A stretch of DNA of 64,000 nt from Symbiodinium kawagutii (taxonomy: Eukaryota; Sar; Dinophyceae; Suessiales; Symbiodiniaceae), in contig VSDK01022313.1 in the NCBI GenBank assembly GCA_009767595.1, positions 259,147-323,146 on the forward strand, read 5' to 3'. The position numbers and the translations under genes are program-made. The notes under the pieces are model-generated. The model was not told the DNA's origin. It did no database searches and saw only the letters and a list, made by a program, of their open reading frames with translations. Positions 10,590-22,200 of the stretch are shown in pieces; positions within the stretch are counted from its first letter, which is position 1, and every line of letters begins with the position of its first letter.

Positions 10590-10698
10590 TGATGCACGTC
10601 TCACGCGTTTTCCCAAAAAGAGCGGCTCTCTCTCTCTCTGGTGGATGACTTGGATCGGCTGATGCTGCAGTGGGATATACTCATAGTAGCTGATCCAG
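10590..10698 (+). CDS. Coding exon, unknown protein
   Basis: Codes FSQKERLSLSLVDDLDRLML then QWDILIVADP, ending at GATCCAG|GTAATA. Helical then beta-strand texture. 5' edge approximate. Confidence 0.6.
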
Positions 10699-10779
10699 GT
10701 AATATCATGGTGATTCCCAAAGTGGAAGAAATATGAAGAAACCATGGTTAGTGATTGGCATATACGATTTGATATAGTT

Positions 10780-11594
10780 GTAGTCATGTATACTAATCCA
10801 TAGTAGTATCATGCAGTATCAGTGTTTATCCATCGTAGCATCACAGCTGACCATACGTTAACAAATAGTATCAAGTAGCATATTTGTGGATGAGAAATTC
10901 ATAGTATTTTAACCCTGCAGCTTCGCTTGATACGATTGAATTGAACTACATGTCCATCCTTTATCCATTGTGCAGCCGAATGAATAGTTGATTGTTGTTG
11001 GTTTGTGGGTTGGGTCCCCCGCTTTTCCAATCAGGGATTGTATCAGCCTCAGATTCATCGCGACTAGCCAATGATTAATCCACAAATAGGCATGAAACAA
11101 GCCTTACTTTTTGATGCTTTAACCGGTAATTGTCATTGAATATCACTATGGTGAACCCTTCATTGCTGATGAATCTTCAATTAAACATCCAACAACCGTG
11201 GATGAAGCGCTGTCAGTTATCCACTAGTTACCATCAAATATCCATTGACTTACCATTGCTGATCCACCAATTAACCATGGAATCAACCTCAAGTGATGAT
11301 CTCTGGAATTCGCCAAGAATCAGTGCCCATTAGAAAATTAATAAATCTGGATATACCTGATTGATCAAACCGTAATTAATCTCAACCCGTAGCTGATGAC
11401 CAGGCATCCAACAATGGTCATTTCAACTCATGACCACTTTTTGTTTCACGACCCGCCTCCTCAAGTGGGAATCCACCAGAAATCCTTAACACAACCAACT
11501 TGGTCAACCCTTAAGCATCCTTAACCACCATCCTAGCCACCATCCTAGCCAAGCCTTAGCCATCCATGCATCAGACTTTTCTCACAGCTTCCAG
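10780..11594. other. Non-coding stretch
   Basis: AT-rich DNA with ACCATCAA and CATAGTAG repeats. No exon supported. Confidence 0.45.
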
Positions 11595-11745
11595 GAGACC
11601 GAATTCGCGGGTGCCTCGGTGCGGAAGTTGCGCGAGATCCTGGACGACTGCACCATGCTGGGACCCGCCGATGTCGCGGTCCGAGCCTCGCGGGGTGGAG
11701 ACTGTTCCGGGTTGAGGTGCGCGGTCCCATCAGTGGTTGGACCGG
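11595..11745 (+). CDS. Coding exon, unknown protein
   Basis: Acceptor CTTCCAG, donor CCGG|GTGAGT. Codes ETEFAGASVRKLREILDDCT then MLGPADVAVRASRGGD. Two GAGTTCAA(C/T)CAGGGGTTGG direct repeats lie just downstream (11749 and 11808). Confidence 0.7.
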
Positions 11746-12055
11746 GTGAGTTCAACCAGGGGTTGGTTCCCTGGGCGTTCCCTGGTTCGCAGGGTTGGGT
11801 TTCATGAGTTCAATCAGGGGTTGGTTCCCTGGTAGTTCCTTGGTTCGCTGGTGGCTTCAAGATGATTATTGCTGGTGGAAATCGCTGACCAGGGGCAGTG
11901 AAAGTGAAGAACTCACCATTGGTTAGATCATGATTAGATCCCATAATAATGGTGATATTAGATATGTTACTTCATAAACCACTCATGGCCTAAATCACCA
12001 GCTATGAGACATGTATGACTTTGGGGGGGCCTAGTGAAATGGCTGCAAGACATAG

Positions 12056-12205
12056 GATTTTCGTGACGCCATCCTGTTGTTCGCCCAGCTTTCACCACAG
12101 GGCGGGACCGTGGGGACCCCCAGGCCCATGCTGACCCCGCTGGCCGTGTGGGCGACTGGAAGTTGGATCAAGGCGCGCCACCACGGGGGATCATCAGTTC
12201 CCTTG
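12056..12205 (+). CDS. Coding exon, unknown protein
   Basis: Acceptor ACATAG, donor CCTTG|GTGGG. Codes DFRDAILLFAQLSPQGGTVG then TPRPMLTPLAVWATG; 50 codons, phase 0 at both ends. Confidence 0.6.
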
Positions 12206-12614
12206 GTGGGTTCAGGGGCATATCATCCATGGGTATCCATGATGTCATGATGTTTGTTCAGGAGCATAGGATCCAAGAATATATCCATGATCTCATTATA
12301 TGTTTGATCATGTTTGGGATCATGTTTGAGATCATGGTTGTTTCATTGTATTGATTTTGGAATGCGGTTGCACGGCTAGCCCATTGTTGGACCATGACGG
12401 GAAGGAATCGATCAACCTGTTGGACGCCAGTGACTTACGGAACATGTAGTTTGGATGTGCACATGTTTTTACAATGAAATTTGTGGTAATACATGTAGTT
12501 TGGATTTTACATGTTTACGCCACCTAGTGGTTGGTGGGTTTTGCACGTGTTTTATTGGTGATGCTTTGGCAGTTGAAGCAGTTGCAGCATCCAGGCGCAA
12601 GTGAAGATGGGCAG

Positions 12615-12706
12615 TGATTGCGTTAGCCACAAAGTATGGCATCTCACTGGACCTGTACAGAAAGTATCTCGATGTTCGGAAAGCAGTTGGACGACAGGAT
12701 CATGGC
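12615..12706 (+). CDS. Coding exon, unknown protein
   Basis: Acceptor GGGCAG. Codes IALATKYGISLDLYRKYLDV then RKAVGRQDHG. 3' edge uncertain (TGA at 12707, or a GC donor at CATG|GCTGAAG). Confidence 0.6.
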
Positions 12707-12996
12707 TGAAGTGCCTGATAGCTCATACCACTTACTTTGACAGGCTGGAAGGTCACCTGCAAGTGGTTCCGTATGCTTCCTGTGACCATAGGTACCCAAC
12801 CCCAGTTACAACAATCCTGAAAACCAGCTGGGTACCTACTATACTGGCAATTGGAAGTATAGGGGTTACCAGCCTGAAAGATTGAAATGTCATGACGTGT
12901 CAAGCATGAGAAATGATAAGACTCACCAGCTACTAGCGACGATTGATCTCATTATAACCGCATTTTGTTTTGCTGGGGTTCAGCAACTTTCATGTC

Positions 12997-13074
12997 CCTG
13001 GTCACCCACCGGAACCCCTGATAAGTTGATGTACACCAGCTGGGTCGCAATAGGACATGACTGGTGGGTGCCAG
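12997..13074. mobile_element. Short inverted-repeat element before an exon
   Basis: GTCCCTGGTCACCCACC at the left and GGTGGGTGCCAG at the right are inverted. The terminal CCAG gives the AG acceptor of the exon at 13075. Confidence 0.5.
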
Positions 13075-13203
13075 GGTAACTGAAGAACGACTCACCCAGC
13101 TGCTGAGTCTCATNNNNNNNNNNNNNNNNNNGTGTAGGGACACCTTGCTGCGTGGCATTGCAACTGCCATCTCCAGGAATCAGCCTGTCTTCGCTGTCGG
13201 CAA
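13075..13203 (+). CDS. Coding exon interrupted by an assembly gap
   Basis: Codes VTEERLTQLLSL, an 18-bp N run (13114-13131), then CRDTLLRGIATAISRNQPVF-AVGK. The frame is kept across the gap. Acceptor TGCCAG. Confidence 0.6.
13114..13131. other. Assembly gap (18 N)
   Basis: Run of N. Confidence 1.
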
Positions 13204-13401
13204 AGTGTTGGCACAATTTCTTGTCACATGGAAATTGCTCGTCATTGATTAAAGCACGTCAAAGACCCACTATACCGACTCTGCTCACGTCCCAAAATAT
13301 TTGTTCTTGTCGGGATAGTCACAAGTAGCTGATCATCGCTGATTACCTATGCATCCCAAACCTAACAGCTGATTCCATGCTCAATCCACCTTGGTTATGC
13401 A

Positions 13402-13490
13402 ATGGCCTCCGCCTCCCTGCCTGCGCACCACCAGCAGTGGGTGGCTTCAACTTTGACGGATGCCGAAGCAAAGGCACGGAAAGGATGTGT
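13402..13490 (+). CDS. Possible first exon, unknown protein
   Basis: ATG then ASASLPAHHQQWVASTLTDA-EAKARKG. A (TA)n tract at 13536-13561 lies in the following intron. Confidence 0.45.
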
Positions 13491-13924
13491 CAACAGCATG
13501 GCATGGGAGTTGTGTATCCATAGAAAAGAAAAGAACATATATATATATATATATATATATACCTTATTCGCGATGATTCCTTTGAGTCACAAGTTCATGT
13601 TTAATAGATTCTGTACCAACCAATCGATGCTGATATCTCATATTATGTGTATGTCATGGGGTCCTTCCAAAATTTTACCGCAGATCAATGCACTAAATGT
13701 TGGAGCAACTACTACACCATGTACAGACAAACTAGCACCATTGCTGTTTTTCCTTAAGCAGCTTATCAGACTTCATCGTCAGCCACCATCAATGGCATTA
13801 ACCATGTGCAACTTGTGTGCAGCATCAGTCCCATGGATCTGCTTTTTGTGGCAGTTTGTTTGGCAAAAAATGTCACGTTCAAGAGTCCAACTTGCAACCA
13901 ATGGGGATGATGACCAACTGTCAG

Positions 13925-14094
13925 CGGGGAGCTGTCACCATGGGAGTGAGCGAGGACCAACTTTGGAACGTCAGCCAGAAGTACGGAGACTTGTTGAAGC
14001 TCCAGCGCAACTTTGCGGATGCTCAGAAGGCTTACATTGATGCCGAAGGCAGCGGGGTCCAGCGCCGAAGTGAGGGGATGAAAATGGTTCACTG
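13925..14094 (+). CDS. Coding exon, unknown protein
   Basis: Acceptor CTGTCAG. RGAVTMGVSEDQLWNVSQKY then GDLLKLQRNFADAQKAYIDA. The helix pattern hints at a TPR-like or coiled segment. Frame ends in TGA at 14092-14094. Confidence 0.6.
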
Positions 14095-14299
14095 AATGAG
14101 TTCCTGAGGGATTCTCGTAAAGGGATGCGGGAGAATAATGGATAATAATTTGACTGATGAAAAAATCTCACAGTTGAAACTTATCCCCAAGCCATGTCAG
14201 GCTCCCCTTCCAGCCCTTGGGGTTAGATCCATCCACGTCTTCCAAGGCTTGGGCGCTGACCCTGGGGAGGTCGACGCAGCTCAGGTCATCGCCTCCAGG

Positions 14300-14391
14300 C
14301 CGAGGCAGAGGCCTTGGAAGCCACGGCTGCGCCGGAGCTCTGGGTGGAAGCCTGGCAGCTGGAACGAGAGGCGCGGCGGTGATCCATGGCT
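14300..14391 (+). CDS. Possible exon, unknown protein
   Basis: Codes LQAEAEALEATAAPELWVEA then WQLEREARR. GTGATTC(C)ATGGGTTTTCTA direct repeats follow at 14412-14452. The other two frames are also open here. Confidence 0.45.
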
Positions 14392-14838
14392 GGGGCGCAA
14401 CGGATCCACCGGTGATTCCATGGGTTTTCTACGGTGATTCATGGGTTTTCTATGGGATCCAAGGTGCTCTTCATGGATCTGGGTTGTTGAAGCTCACAGG
14501 GCCGTGGCAGGTTTCAGAGATCGTTGGTGTACTGTTGGGCTTTGAATGGTGGCTTCACAAGCTCATTATGGCAAAACATGGCAGTGTTTTTTTTGATTGT
14601 GGATCTCTCACTTCGTCAGAGCATAGATATCACGCTGAATTAGGCAAACAGAGCTGGTATGTCGGAAACATATTGTGAGGTCGACCTGCCCAGTCATACC
14701 AGTCAGTAGTTCATTGCGACCAGCCGATTCTGTGGCAGCACAAGCACATCAAACACGTTAACACTTCAAAATGAATGCTTTGCTTAATTGTTATAAGCTG
14801 AGGTTTTGCCTGCTAAACACATATGTTTAATCTTCCAG

Positions 14839-15064
14839 GCGGGTCAGTTTCCCAGATGGCAAAACTCCTCGTCGCAAGGCCAAGCTCCAGATGCTTCAGA
14901 AGCGTACACTGCTTCTCCAATCTGTGCAAGAGCTACGGGAGATCCAACTGCAGGACCGGGGAGGGTCGGCCACGTGTAGCCACGTAACGAGAACGTCTAC
15001 ACAGCGTCGCGCGCCCCGAACAGCACTGGGGCCGCAAAGTGACTACAGGGGCCTGGTGAAATGA
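14839..15064 (+). CDS. Coding exon, unknown protein
   Basis: Acceptor TCTTCCAG. Codes RVSFPDGKTPRRKAKLQMLQ then KRTLLLQSVQELREIQLQDR, a basic alpha-helical stretch, with TGA at 15062-15064. Confidence 0.65.
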
Positions 15065-15534
15065 CGACAAAGATTCAAGCTGCGTGTCCTGTGAAACTGC
15101 TGGTCTACGGATCAGATGAAGATGTTGGAGTAAATGCCCCTGATGGTGTTCCAATAATGGTTAACGATGGTGAATGACCACTTGAATGACCATAATCATG
15201 GTTAGTTAGTCACTATAACGATGTAACATGTGTAAATGCCCTTGGTTTCCACGTCATGATATGTCAGAATCTTTGGCACAAATGAACATGTCACTATGTT
15301 TATCAGAAACTGACAGCAGATGCGTCTAATGAAGATGTCAGACTGCATGTCAGATTTTTATGAAGAAGGTACCACTGTTCTGCCAATTTGTTTGTGAATT
15401 CAAAACGCAAAAAGCTACATCACCTACAGAGTGCTACCCCCCGGTTATAATTTGACTCGCAACCTACCCAAATATGGTGATCTACCCTTTGCGTGGTAGT
15501 TACCCTAACGTGAACTAACCGAAGTGAAAGCCAG

Positions 15535-15690
15535 GCCAGGGGGCTACCACCTGTGGCTTTTTGCTGAGGACCTCCGGGGGCATTTGCAGCGGAAGCAGTC
15601 AGCAGTGGTGTGGCAGGATGACCGGCAGAATCGTCCCTTGGGGTGTGCGAGAAGTACCTCGGTGTCCGCGGGATACGATGGGTTGTTGGT
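15535..15690 (+). CDS. Coding exon, unknown protein
   Basis: Codes GGYHLWLFAEDLRGHLQRKQ then SAVVWQDDRQNRPLGCA. Followed by TTGAGATTGATGCTTGG-type direct repeats (15740-15850). Confidence 0.55.
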
Positions 15691-15885
15691 GGATGGGCGG
15701 TTGGCGGTTGCTTGTTGGTTGTTGATTGATCTTTGATATGGATGCTTAGTGTTGCTGAGGGATGTTGCTGGTTGAGATTGAGGCTTAGTGTTGCTGAGTG
15801 ATGTTGCTGGTTGAGATTGATGCTTGGCTTAGCTGTTTGAGATCGAGGCTTAGTGTTGATGAAAAGATCGCACCTGGGCACCGAG

Positions 15886-16049
15886 GTGAAGCAGACGCTG
15901 AGACTTTCCCCAGTTTGCTCTTGGCGGCCGCCCGCGCAGAATCGGAGTCATTGCGGCAACGTCAGCTGGAGCTCGCAGATGCTGTTGCCCGTCCGGCCTG
16001 GCAGCCCAGAGAGCTGCAGCAGCAGTTAGTGGATGAGATCATTCTTTGA
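15886..16049 (+). CDS. Terminal coding exon, unknown protein
   Basis: Acceptor CACCGAG. Codes EADAETFPSLLLAAARAESE then SLRQRQLELADAVARPAW..., ending DEIIL and TGA. Confidence 0.7.
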
Positions 16050-17139
16050 TAGAAGAGTTTCTATAAATTCAGAGCCATGAAATCATCCATGATTAATTCA
16101 TCATCATCAAATTTACTATAGTTGAATGTTAAACCAACCATTTTTAAGGGGTCTCTATTTTGAGAAACTATCATGTGAGAAAAAGTCATTTGAGTAGTTT
16201 GTAGTAGAGGCGTCTCTTTTGCAAGTAAAATGAAAGTAAGCGTGTACTAGGAAAATTCTATGGGCATGCTTGATGCTTGGATAGAGTTTTTAGTTTCTTT
16301 GCTCTCCACTCTCTCAAGATTTTCCCTAAAGCCACAGTGATCTACAGCTACTTGGCAGTGACGGCCTATTGATACACCCCAAACTCCAAAACACTAGATC
16401 AGTTCTGATCAGAAGAACCATGATAAACCCCACCATCAATCTTTGTTCATCATCCTGAATTACCCAGCACCAACGTGGCTACAGATAGTGTACTGCATCT
16501 TGAAATGTATGGACCGAGCCATTCCACTCTTTTGATCTTCCAACATGCCAGATTTTCCTGGTGTCAGTTGATACAATGCTTCTTTCCTTACGCAAAGGTC
16601 TTGGTCAAAGCGTGGTTAATGCTCGCATGTTGAATGTTTGGTTGCTGTGGTTGTTTGATGATATGATAAACCACTGGTTGACAAATGATAGTGAATGACC
16701 GGTTTTGGGCTACATATTGTTTCATCGCGGACCCTGCTTAAGGGTATTGCTTTTTTCAATAGTCAGCGTGGATTTGTTTGACTTCCTGCGGTCAAGAGTT
16801 CCACATTCGCTGCATTCTTGCCTGGGGCACATCGGCGCTGTGGACCGTGGCTCGTTTGTGCATTGCCAATTGCTTGGTTCCCTGCTCTGGTAAGCATGCC
16901 ACCTCGTTTTGAACTTCAGCATCTGAGACGGATCAAAATGGATTTGGTGATACAGCTCGGCTATGTAATTACCTTCTGGGAATCTAATATATAGCTGGCC
17001 GGATAATCAACATTTTTAGGTTGTTTACATATTGGATGTGGCAACGGCAATGGCTTCCATCGCTATATTTGAAGACCAGCGAGTAACAGGTGTGCTAGAT
17101 GTTACATTATCAAAACCGAATGGAATAAACATCTTGCAG
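16050..17139. other. Mostly non-coding, with a family-2 relic
   Basis: A family-2 right arm (GGGGTCTCTATTTTGAGAAA) lies at 16150-16170. A frame at 16756-16893 (SIVSVDLFDFLRSRVPHSLH) could be an exon, but both strands are open. Confidence 0.4.
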
Positions 17140-17324
17140 GTATCATAGCGGTAGTACAAGCTTCTTTAGGTGGGCCCATGAAAACATATGAAAACCACTC
17201 GCTGTGGACATTCAGCGAGGCAGGCGACCTTTGTCAACGGTTAGCCCAATCTGAACACGATTTGACTCAATTGTCGGAAGCTCAGCTACTTCCAGCGGAC
17301 TGCGCGGGGTCACAAAGGATTTGA
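17140..17324 (+). CDS. Coding exon, unknown protein
   Basis: Acceptor ATCTTGCAG. Codes HSLWTFSEAGDLCQRLAQSE then HDLTQLSEAQLLPADCAG and TGA. Confidence 0.65.
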
Positions 17325-17511
17325 AACATCGGAATCGGCGTCAAGATCACATGCAGCTGGTGGCTGTTGCCTGTCATTGGATCAAACTCTAATGGCTTGT
17401 CAACCTGGTGTGTCCCTATCGTGTACCGTGAACACAGGAACTGTTTTATTCTTAAAGCTTACCATATGCTTGGGGGACACTTGGGAGAAGATCCTGGAAC
17501 TTTGCACATGG

Positions 17512-17695
17512 AGGGTCCTGCGAAATCGCTGAGGATGGACCGGACAAAAGGTGCAAAGAGGCGAAATTGAGGGAGCTAATCCCTGAGGAATGTCAAGAGA
17601 AACTTGATTGGCTGGTAGCCCTAGTGAGACTGTACTTAGGGCTGATTTTTAGAGTCCAATCAGCTCGTCAGAAGGTACTTGGCGCACTAGGGTAG
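17512..17695 (+). CDS. Coding exon, unknown protein
   Basis: Codes CEIAEDGPDKRCKEAKLREL then IPEECQEKLDWLVALVRLYL, ending in TAG. Upstream (17460-17510) coding-like text is in another frame (DTWEKILELCTWRVL), so an unseen intron or an indel separates them. Confidence 0.6.
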
Positions 17696-17699
17696 GTAG

Positions 17700-18195
17700 G
17701 TAGATAGCTTGGTTGGTGTGAACTAGATGATTTCCCAACATCCAAATCTGATTCTTAGGGCTGGGCACACCAAGACCAGAGTAGGTGACTGTTCTCAAGA
17801 TATTGACTGTTGAAAGGGGATAGATTGGATAGATATTGTGTGATAAATCTCAGCCATTCTTTGCATGTTCAGTTTTCTCCAGAGTGGCTCCTGTCCAGAA
17901 TCAGATAGCCAGGAATTAATCAGCTTTTGATGCAAGATCAGCTTGCATTTTTGTCTCAAGATTTACATTAATGAACCATTTACCATTCTCAACCATTACC
18001 TACGATTGTCAAAACATTGACCATTAACCACTATTAACCATTAACCACTATATTTGCCATTAACCACTAGTTACCATCAACCAACGACCATTTGCCATTA
18101 ACCAGTAACCACTATGTATAAACAATAATCACTATGCGTACAATCAACTATTAACCATTAGACCATTTGCCATTAACCATTAGCCATGATTGCAG
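17700..18195. other. Non-coding stretch
   Basis: Tandem CCATTAACCACTA-type repeats at 17970-18185. No exon. Confidence 0.55.
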
Positions 18196-18375
18196 GATAC
18201 CAAGAAAACTGCGAAAAATCGAGTCCTATGCCCTGGTGTAGGCTGGCCGAGAGCATCAGTCTGAAGCAACGCCGTGCGGAACGGGAGGCGCCAACGCAAC
18301 GGAGCGTGTGGGGCGTGGCCAGCTTTTGGAGATCTCGGAGCTGCCAGGGTTCATGTGATATGCTTGAACTCAACG
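18196..18375 (+). CDS. Coding exon, unknown protein
   Basis: Acceptor GATTGCAG. YQENCEKSSPMPWCRLAESI then SLKQRRAEREAPTQRSVWGV. Probable donor CTCAACG|GTTGCC. Confidence 0.65.
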
Positions 18376-18454
18376 GTTGCCACGCATTTTTGCTGTGGTT
18401 AACTCATGGTTAACAACTTGGCATTCAAACCAATAACAATTCTTAAGTAACTAC

Positions 18455-18541
18455 AAGCTAGTTGGTGGTTTGATAGACGTTTCTTTGGCATTTTGAATGG
18501 TTGATTGAGAAATATTTTTCAGAGCTGCTGAAACCACCAAC
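18455..18541. mobile_element. Family-3 inverted-repeat element
   Basis: GCTAGTTGGTGGTTTGATAG at the left, CTGAAACCACCAACCAG at the right, with ATTTTTCAGAG in the interior as in the other copies. Confidence 0.6.
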
Positions 18542-18734
18542 CAGAAATGGTTATGAATTGCCATTTGAATCCAGGGAAGCTTCATGGCAACTGTTGACCG
18601 ATATTGACCACTTTCCATTCTATATCCTTACAGTGTTGGATTTCCAGTTCAGGAGGTTCTAAGGCTGGTTGATTTGCTTGTTTACTCATTTGTTGACGAT
18701 TTGTTGGGGAGTCTAGTCACCACCATCCCCTGTT

Positions 18735-18988
18735 CGCAAGCAATTCTCAAGCAGTGCGGCCACCAGCTCAGCTGTGAAGGATTCGCGGAACTGGCCATGG
18801 TAGACATTGATCGCCCAAAATGCTGCTAGCCATGACCTCCACTGGGTTCCCATGACATGATTTCCAACTTAGCCACCAACGCTGGCCTCCTACCTGAGGT
18901 CCTTGATCGCGTTTTCCTTGGGGTTGGGCCTCCGTTCAACAAAAAATCGCTCGAAATAGTTGCGTTTGCCTCAGTACTTCTGGTCTGA
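18735..18988 (+). CDS. Two adjoining exons, unknown protein
   Basis: QAILKQCGHQLSCEGFAELA-MVDIDR (to about 18817) and ATNAGLLPEVLDRVFLGVGP-PFNKKSLEIV (from about 18871) are in the same frame, separated by TAG and TGA at 18827-18835. A short GC-AG intron (GATC|GCCC ... CTTAG) would join them. Ends in TGA at 18986-18988. Confidence 0.6.
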
Positions 18989-19299
18989 CCCCGTGCCATT
19001 GACCAACAAGGGGAAAATGGGGCAGGACAGCAAGGCTTGATTGTTGGTTAGCATCCTCTATCAGCCAGCTTTGTTTCACCCATAATTACCGTCTAAGCAT
19101 CTTGAAGAGGTTTGAACCAGTTTCAATTATATCACTGACGTCACCAGCGATCATTCAACACTAGTAACTTTCAATCACCTTTAGATATATGGTAAGACTT
19201 ACGTGGACCTTTGTGTAAGCTCATTGACTCTGACAATCCTTCATTGACCAAACCTCAGGGGCTCTGGTGGACCCAACATCCGCACAATCCAGCCTCTAG

Positions 19300-19461
19300 G
19301 CGCTCGTAGCAGCAGATTTGCTGGAAGCGGCGATGGAAGTGCAGGATGAGGCAGCAGCCGTGGCCCAAGTTATTTGTGAAGTTACATTGAGTTACATGAG
19401 CAACAATCAAATAGACGATGGTCAGAACACAATTGAAGGTTTATCAAAAAATGATGCTTGA
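19300..19461 (+). CDS. Coding exon, unknown protein
   Basis: Acceptor GCCTCTAG. ALVAADLLEAAMEVQDEAAA then VAQVICEVTLSYMSNNQ, open to TGA at 19459-19461. The real donor may be earlier. Confidence 0.6.
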   Translation, partial: ALVAADLLEAAMEVQDEAAAVAQVICEVTLSYMSNNQIDDGQNTIEGLSKNDA

Positions 19462-19590
19462 TCAATGGTTCATTGAATCAAAAAGGTGATGAATCATGAT
19501 TAATTAACAACTATCATTGGCCATTATTCTCACCAGCAGCATGCAGTAGTTCCTTGAAAGCCAATGATGCTGATCGTTTGTGATTTCAAG

Positions 19591-19675
19591 AGAGCTTGAT
19601 CAATAGCCTCCACCCATTGATGGTCACCAACGCGTTGATACGCCTACAAGCTGATGAATCTGTGCTTCCCAACTG
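19591..19675 (+). CDS. Coding exon, unknown protein
   Basis: Acceptor ATTTCAAG, donor AACTG|GTAGGT. Codes SLINSLHPLMVTNALIRLQA-DESVLPN. Confidence 0.6.
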
Positions 19676-20401
19676 GTAGGTCACCAAGCCAAAATACCAG
19701 GTTTCGGGGTATGGTAGCGCAATGTTTACATTGTCCTGCCTTGCAACCCCAGGCCATCCTAGGCCCCCCTTGAAGTTGTCAATTTTAAAGGCCAGGTTGG
19801 AGATGGGTTCCCACGGGTTCCCACATAGCGAACCAAACAAGTTGAGCTAGTTGGTTGGCAGCAAAGTTTGCCAGCCTGTGTTTAGGTGGCCAATGATACT
19901 ACAACCAGCTGGTTTACTGTCAGCAATCATACTATGGGCTAGCTGATGAATACAACAAAAAGTACCAAAAATGCACAGGATTCAACAATTGGCTAAGCGC
20001 TAAGGAATTATACAAACCATAGTTGATCTATGAGCTATCAACGATTTCATGATAAATCCATGGAGTTCAACGAATCTGTCTCTCTTAGCACTACCAAGAG
20101 CCAATCATACTAACAATGACACGCAGCCATTGGCAATACACTAATTGTTCGCTACTAATAGAACAAACTGTTTGATGAGCCATATTGTTGATGATTTTTT
20201 TTATGACAATGTGGTATAGTCAGTCAAACAACTATTCATGTTTGACCACTGCCTGTTCACTTACTGGTCATACTAACCTTAATAGTCATACCATTACACT
20301 AGCAAGAACTAACCCTACTACTAATTATTAGACCAGTAGGAACCAGGATTGTTAGGCTCGAACCAGTATTAACCACTATTAACCGGTCATAAGTCATCAA
20401 T
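19676..20401. other. Intron/intergenic DNA
   Basis: Begins at a good GTAGGT donor. Thereafter AT-rich with no exon recognised. Confidence 0.45.
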
Positions 20402-20509
20402 ATGAATGAACACTGTAGACCATTCCTGGGTGCTGAATTCTCTGGATCCGAGGTTGACCCGGCAGGCGAGCAGCAGCTTGGATTTCTCATGTGCTTGGAC
20501 GGGCACTGA
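20402..20509 (+). CDS. Coding exon, unknown protein
   Basis: ATG-led MNEHCRPFLGAEFSGSEVDP then AGEQQLGFLMCLDGH and TGA. May be a first exon ending earlier at a donor. Confidence 0.55.
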   Translation: MNEHCRPFLGAEFSGSEVDPAGEQQLGFLMCLDGH

Positions 20510-20568
20510 CCCTAGCTGAAGACTGGGAACCACCAAGGGATGTTGCGTGCGTCGCGCATGTCCGCCTG

Positions 20569-20671
20569 CAGGTTGTGCGCCTGTTGCGGAGCCGGTGCTG
20601 GACGTGTTGGACTCAGTGGCAAGGATTCCGGAGGCTATCTACCTATGCATGCTACGAGTGCGCATAAGTTA
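20569..20671 (+). CDS. Coding exon, unknown protein
   Basis: Acceptor CGCCTGCAG. CAPVAEPVLDVLDSVARIPE then AIYLCMLRVRIS and TAA. Confidence 0.6.
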
Positions 20672-20844
20672 AGTCATACGCAAGTACACCAAATGACATG
20701 TTGATGCATTTGTGTTAGATCATTTGCGTGCATTGTCCAATCAACGTCAAGGCCACTTCATCAGCAGTAGTTATTGACACGCTCACACACACACATATTA
20801 TTGGGACAAGATTGGATTTATCCTTCGTATTGGTATGATGTGAT

Positions 20845-20939
20845 GAATCTGTCTTTCTCCACCCATACTTCGCGCTGACCCGGATGGACTTAGATCAAAG
20901 CGTTGGCGTAGCCACGGCGCAAGTTGGCACACTGTCATA
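20845..20939 (+). CDS. Possible exon, unknown protein
   Basis: SVFLHPYFALTRMDLDQSVG then VATAQVGTLS and TAA. Edges uncertain. Confidence 0.5.
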
Positions 20940-21293
20940 ACAATCTGCACATGGCAGCTGCATACACACTGTCATCATCTACACGTTTATCACAGTTTAG
21001 ATGTCTAAGAACTTGTTCGTAGACGATTTGGTTGGTGTGATGCAGCCAATGTGGCTTTGTTTTTCCGACTTGCTTTGGTTTGCACACAACTCTTGAGGAG
21101 GAATGAGGAAGAAAGGAAACTTGTCTCCTGGTATCACGGTCACAGCGAATCTGACTTTCAGTGAATAGTGAGTGTTGACCTACAAAACGAGGTCAAGGAA
21201 ACCTGATCATGATGTCAAGATCCTCAAGATTAGACTGGATGTTGACTACATGCTAAAACACGGTAACAAAAACCATGATAGTTCCTTGACTAC

Positions 21294-21539
21294 ATGATAG
21301 GGAATGATAAGGATGTTGACTACATGATGAGGATAATCTCCTATGTCAAGGAATGTCAAGGGGACCTCACCGCTGGGGACCTCACCGCCAGCGTCGCAAG
21401 GAAGCCGCTGCACCATCTTGCAGAAGCGGTGCTGGTGAGTCCCAGCACCATGGCATCATTGATCCATGTGGTGGTGTCCCATTGCAGAGGGAGCCCCACA
21501 AATCGTTGGTTTATGTATAAGCAATTAAGCAATGATTAG
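21294..21539 (+). CDS. Coding exon, unknown protein
   Basis: Best coding part is CQGDLTAGDLTASVARKPLH then HLAEAVLVSPSTMASLIHVV, with an internal GGGGACCTCACCGC direct repeat. A family-2 right arm follows at 21560-21592. Confidence 0.5.
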   Translation: MIGNDKDVDYMMRIISYVKECQGDLTAGDLTASVARKPLHHLAEAVLVSPSTMASLIHVVVSHCRGSPTNRWFMYKQLSND

Positions 21540-22115
21540 AGAACTAACATTGGATGATAACTGGGGGTACCCTAGAACCTGAGAAACCACCATGTCAAGA
21601 GGTGTCCCAACAGGATGATTCCACGGAGCTCAAACGGGTGATTTGTGGTGATTGTTTATAAATTATCCTGATGGTATGTCACCAGATTTCTTTCATAAAT
21701 CAGCTACCTATGGTTAGTAAAATTGTTAATGAATTGGTTCATAGCCAACCTGATGATATATCACCAGCTACTTATGGTAAAGCTAATGCTTTGCCGAACA
21801 GACCGCCAGCTAATGTTTCACGTCTCAACATTCACCAACCAATCAATGGGTGAACATCAGAACCAAAACGACTAGTGACAGGTGATTCATGGGATGTCCA
21901 CCAGGGGTACAGGGATTTGACCCGTAGGCTCGTATGTTTCGCAAAAATGTGGGGTGTTGGCAGAGGGCAGTTGATAACACATTGTGTGTTGTGATATGTC
22001 GTTTTTATTTGTCTATGTTTGCTTTAACTGCTGGCTAATGACGGCTGATATTGGTTCATGACAGCATGCCATCACAGGAGCAAAAAAACTATGCTAGAAC
22101 ATTCTGAGACGTCAG

Positions 22116-22200
22116 CAGTTGATGCACTCACAACTCTCAGTTGTTGTTTCTGGGAAGTGCTTGCGTACCAGAAACCCATGTGACATTGCACAAATGGGGG
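22116..22200 (+). CDS. Coding exon, unknown protein
   Basis: Acceptor ACGTCAG. QLMHSQLSVVVSGKCLRTRN then PCDIAQMG. Donor at the start of a family-2 element; continues in phase at 22394. Confidence 0.65.
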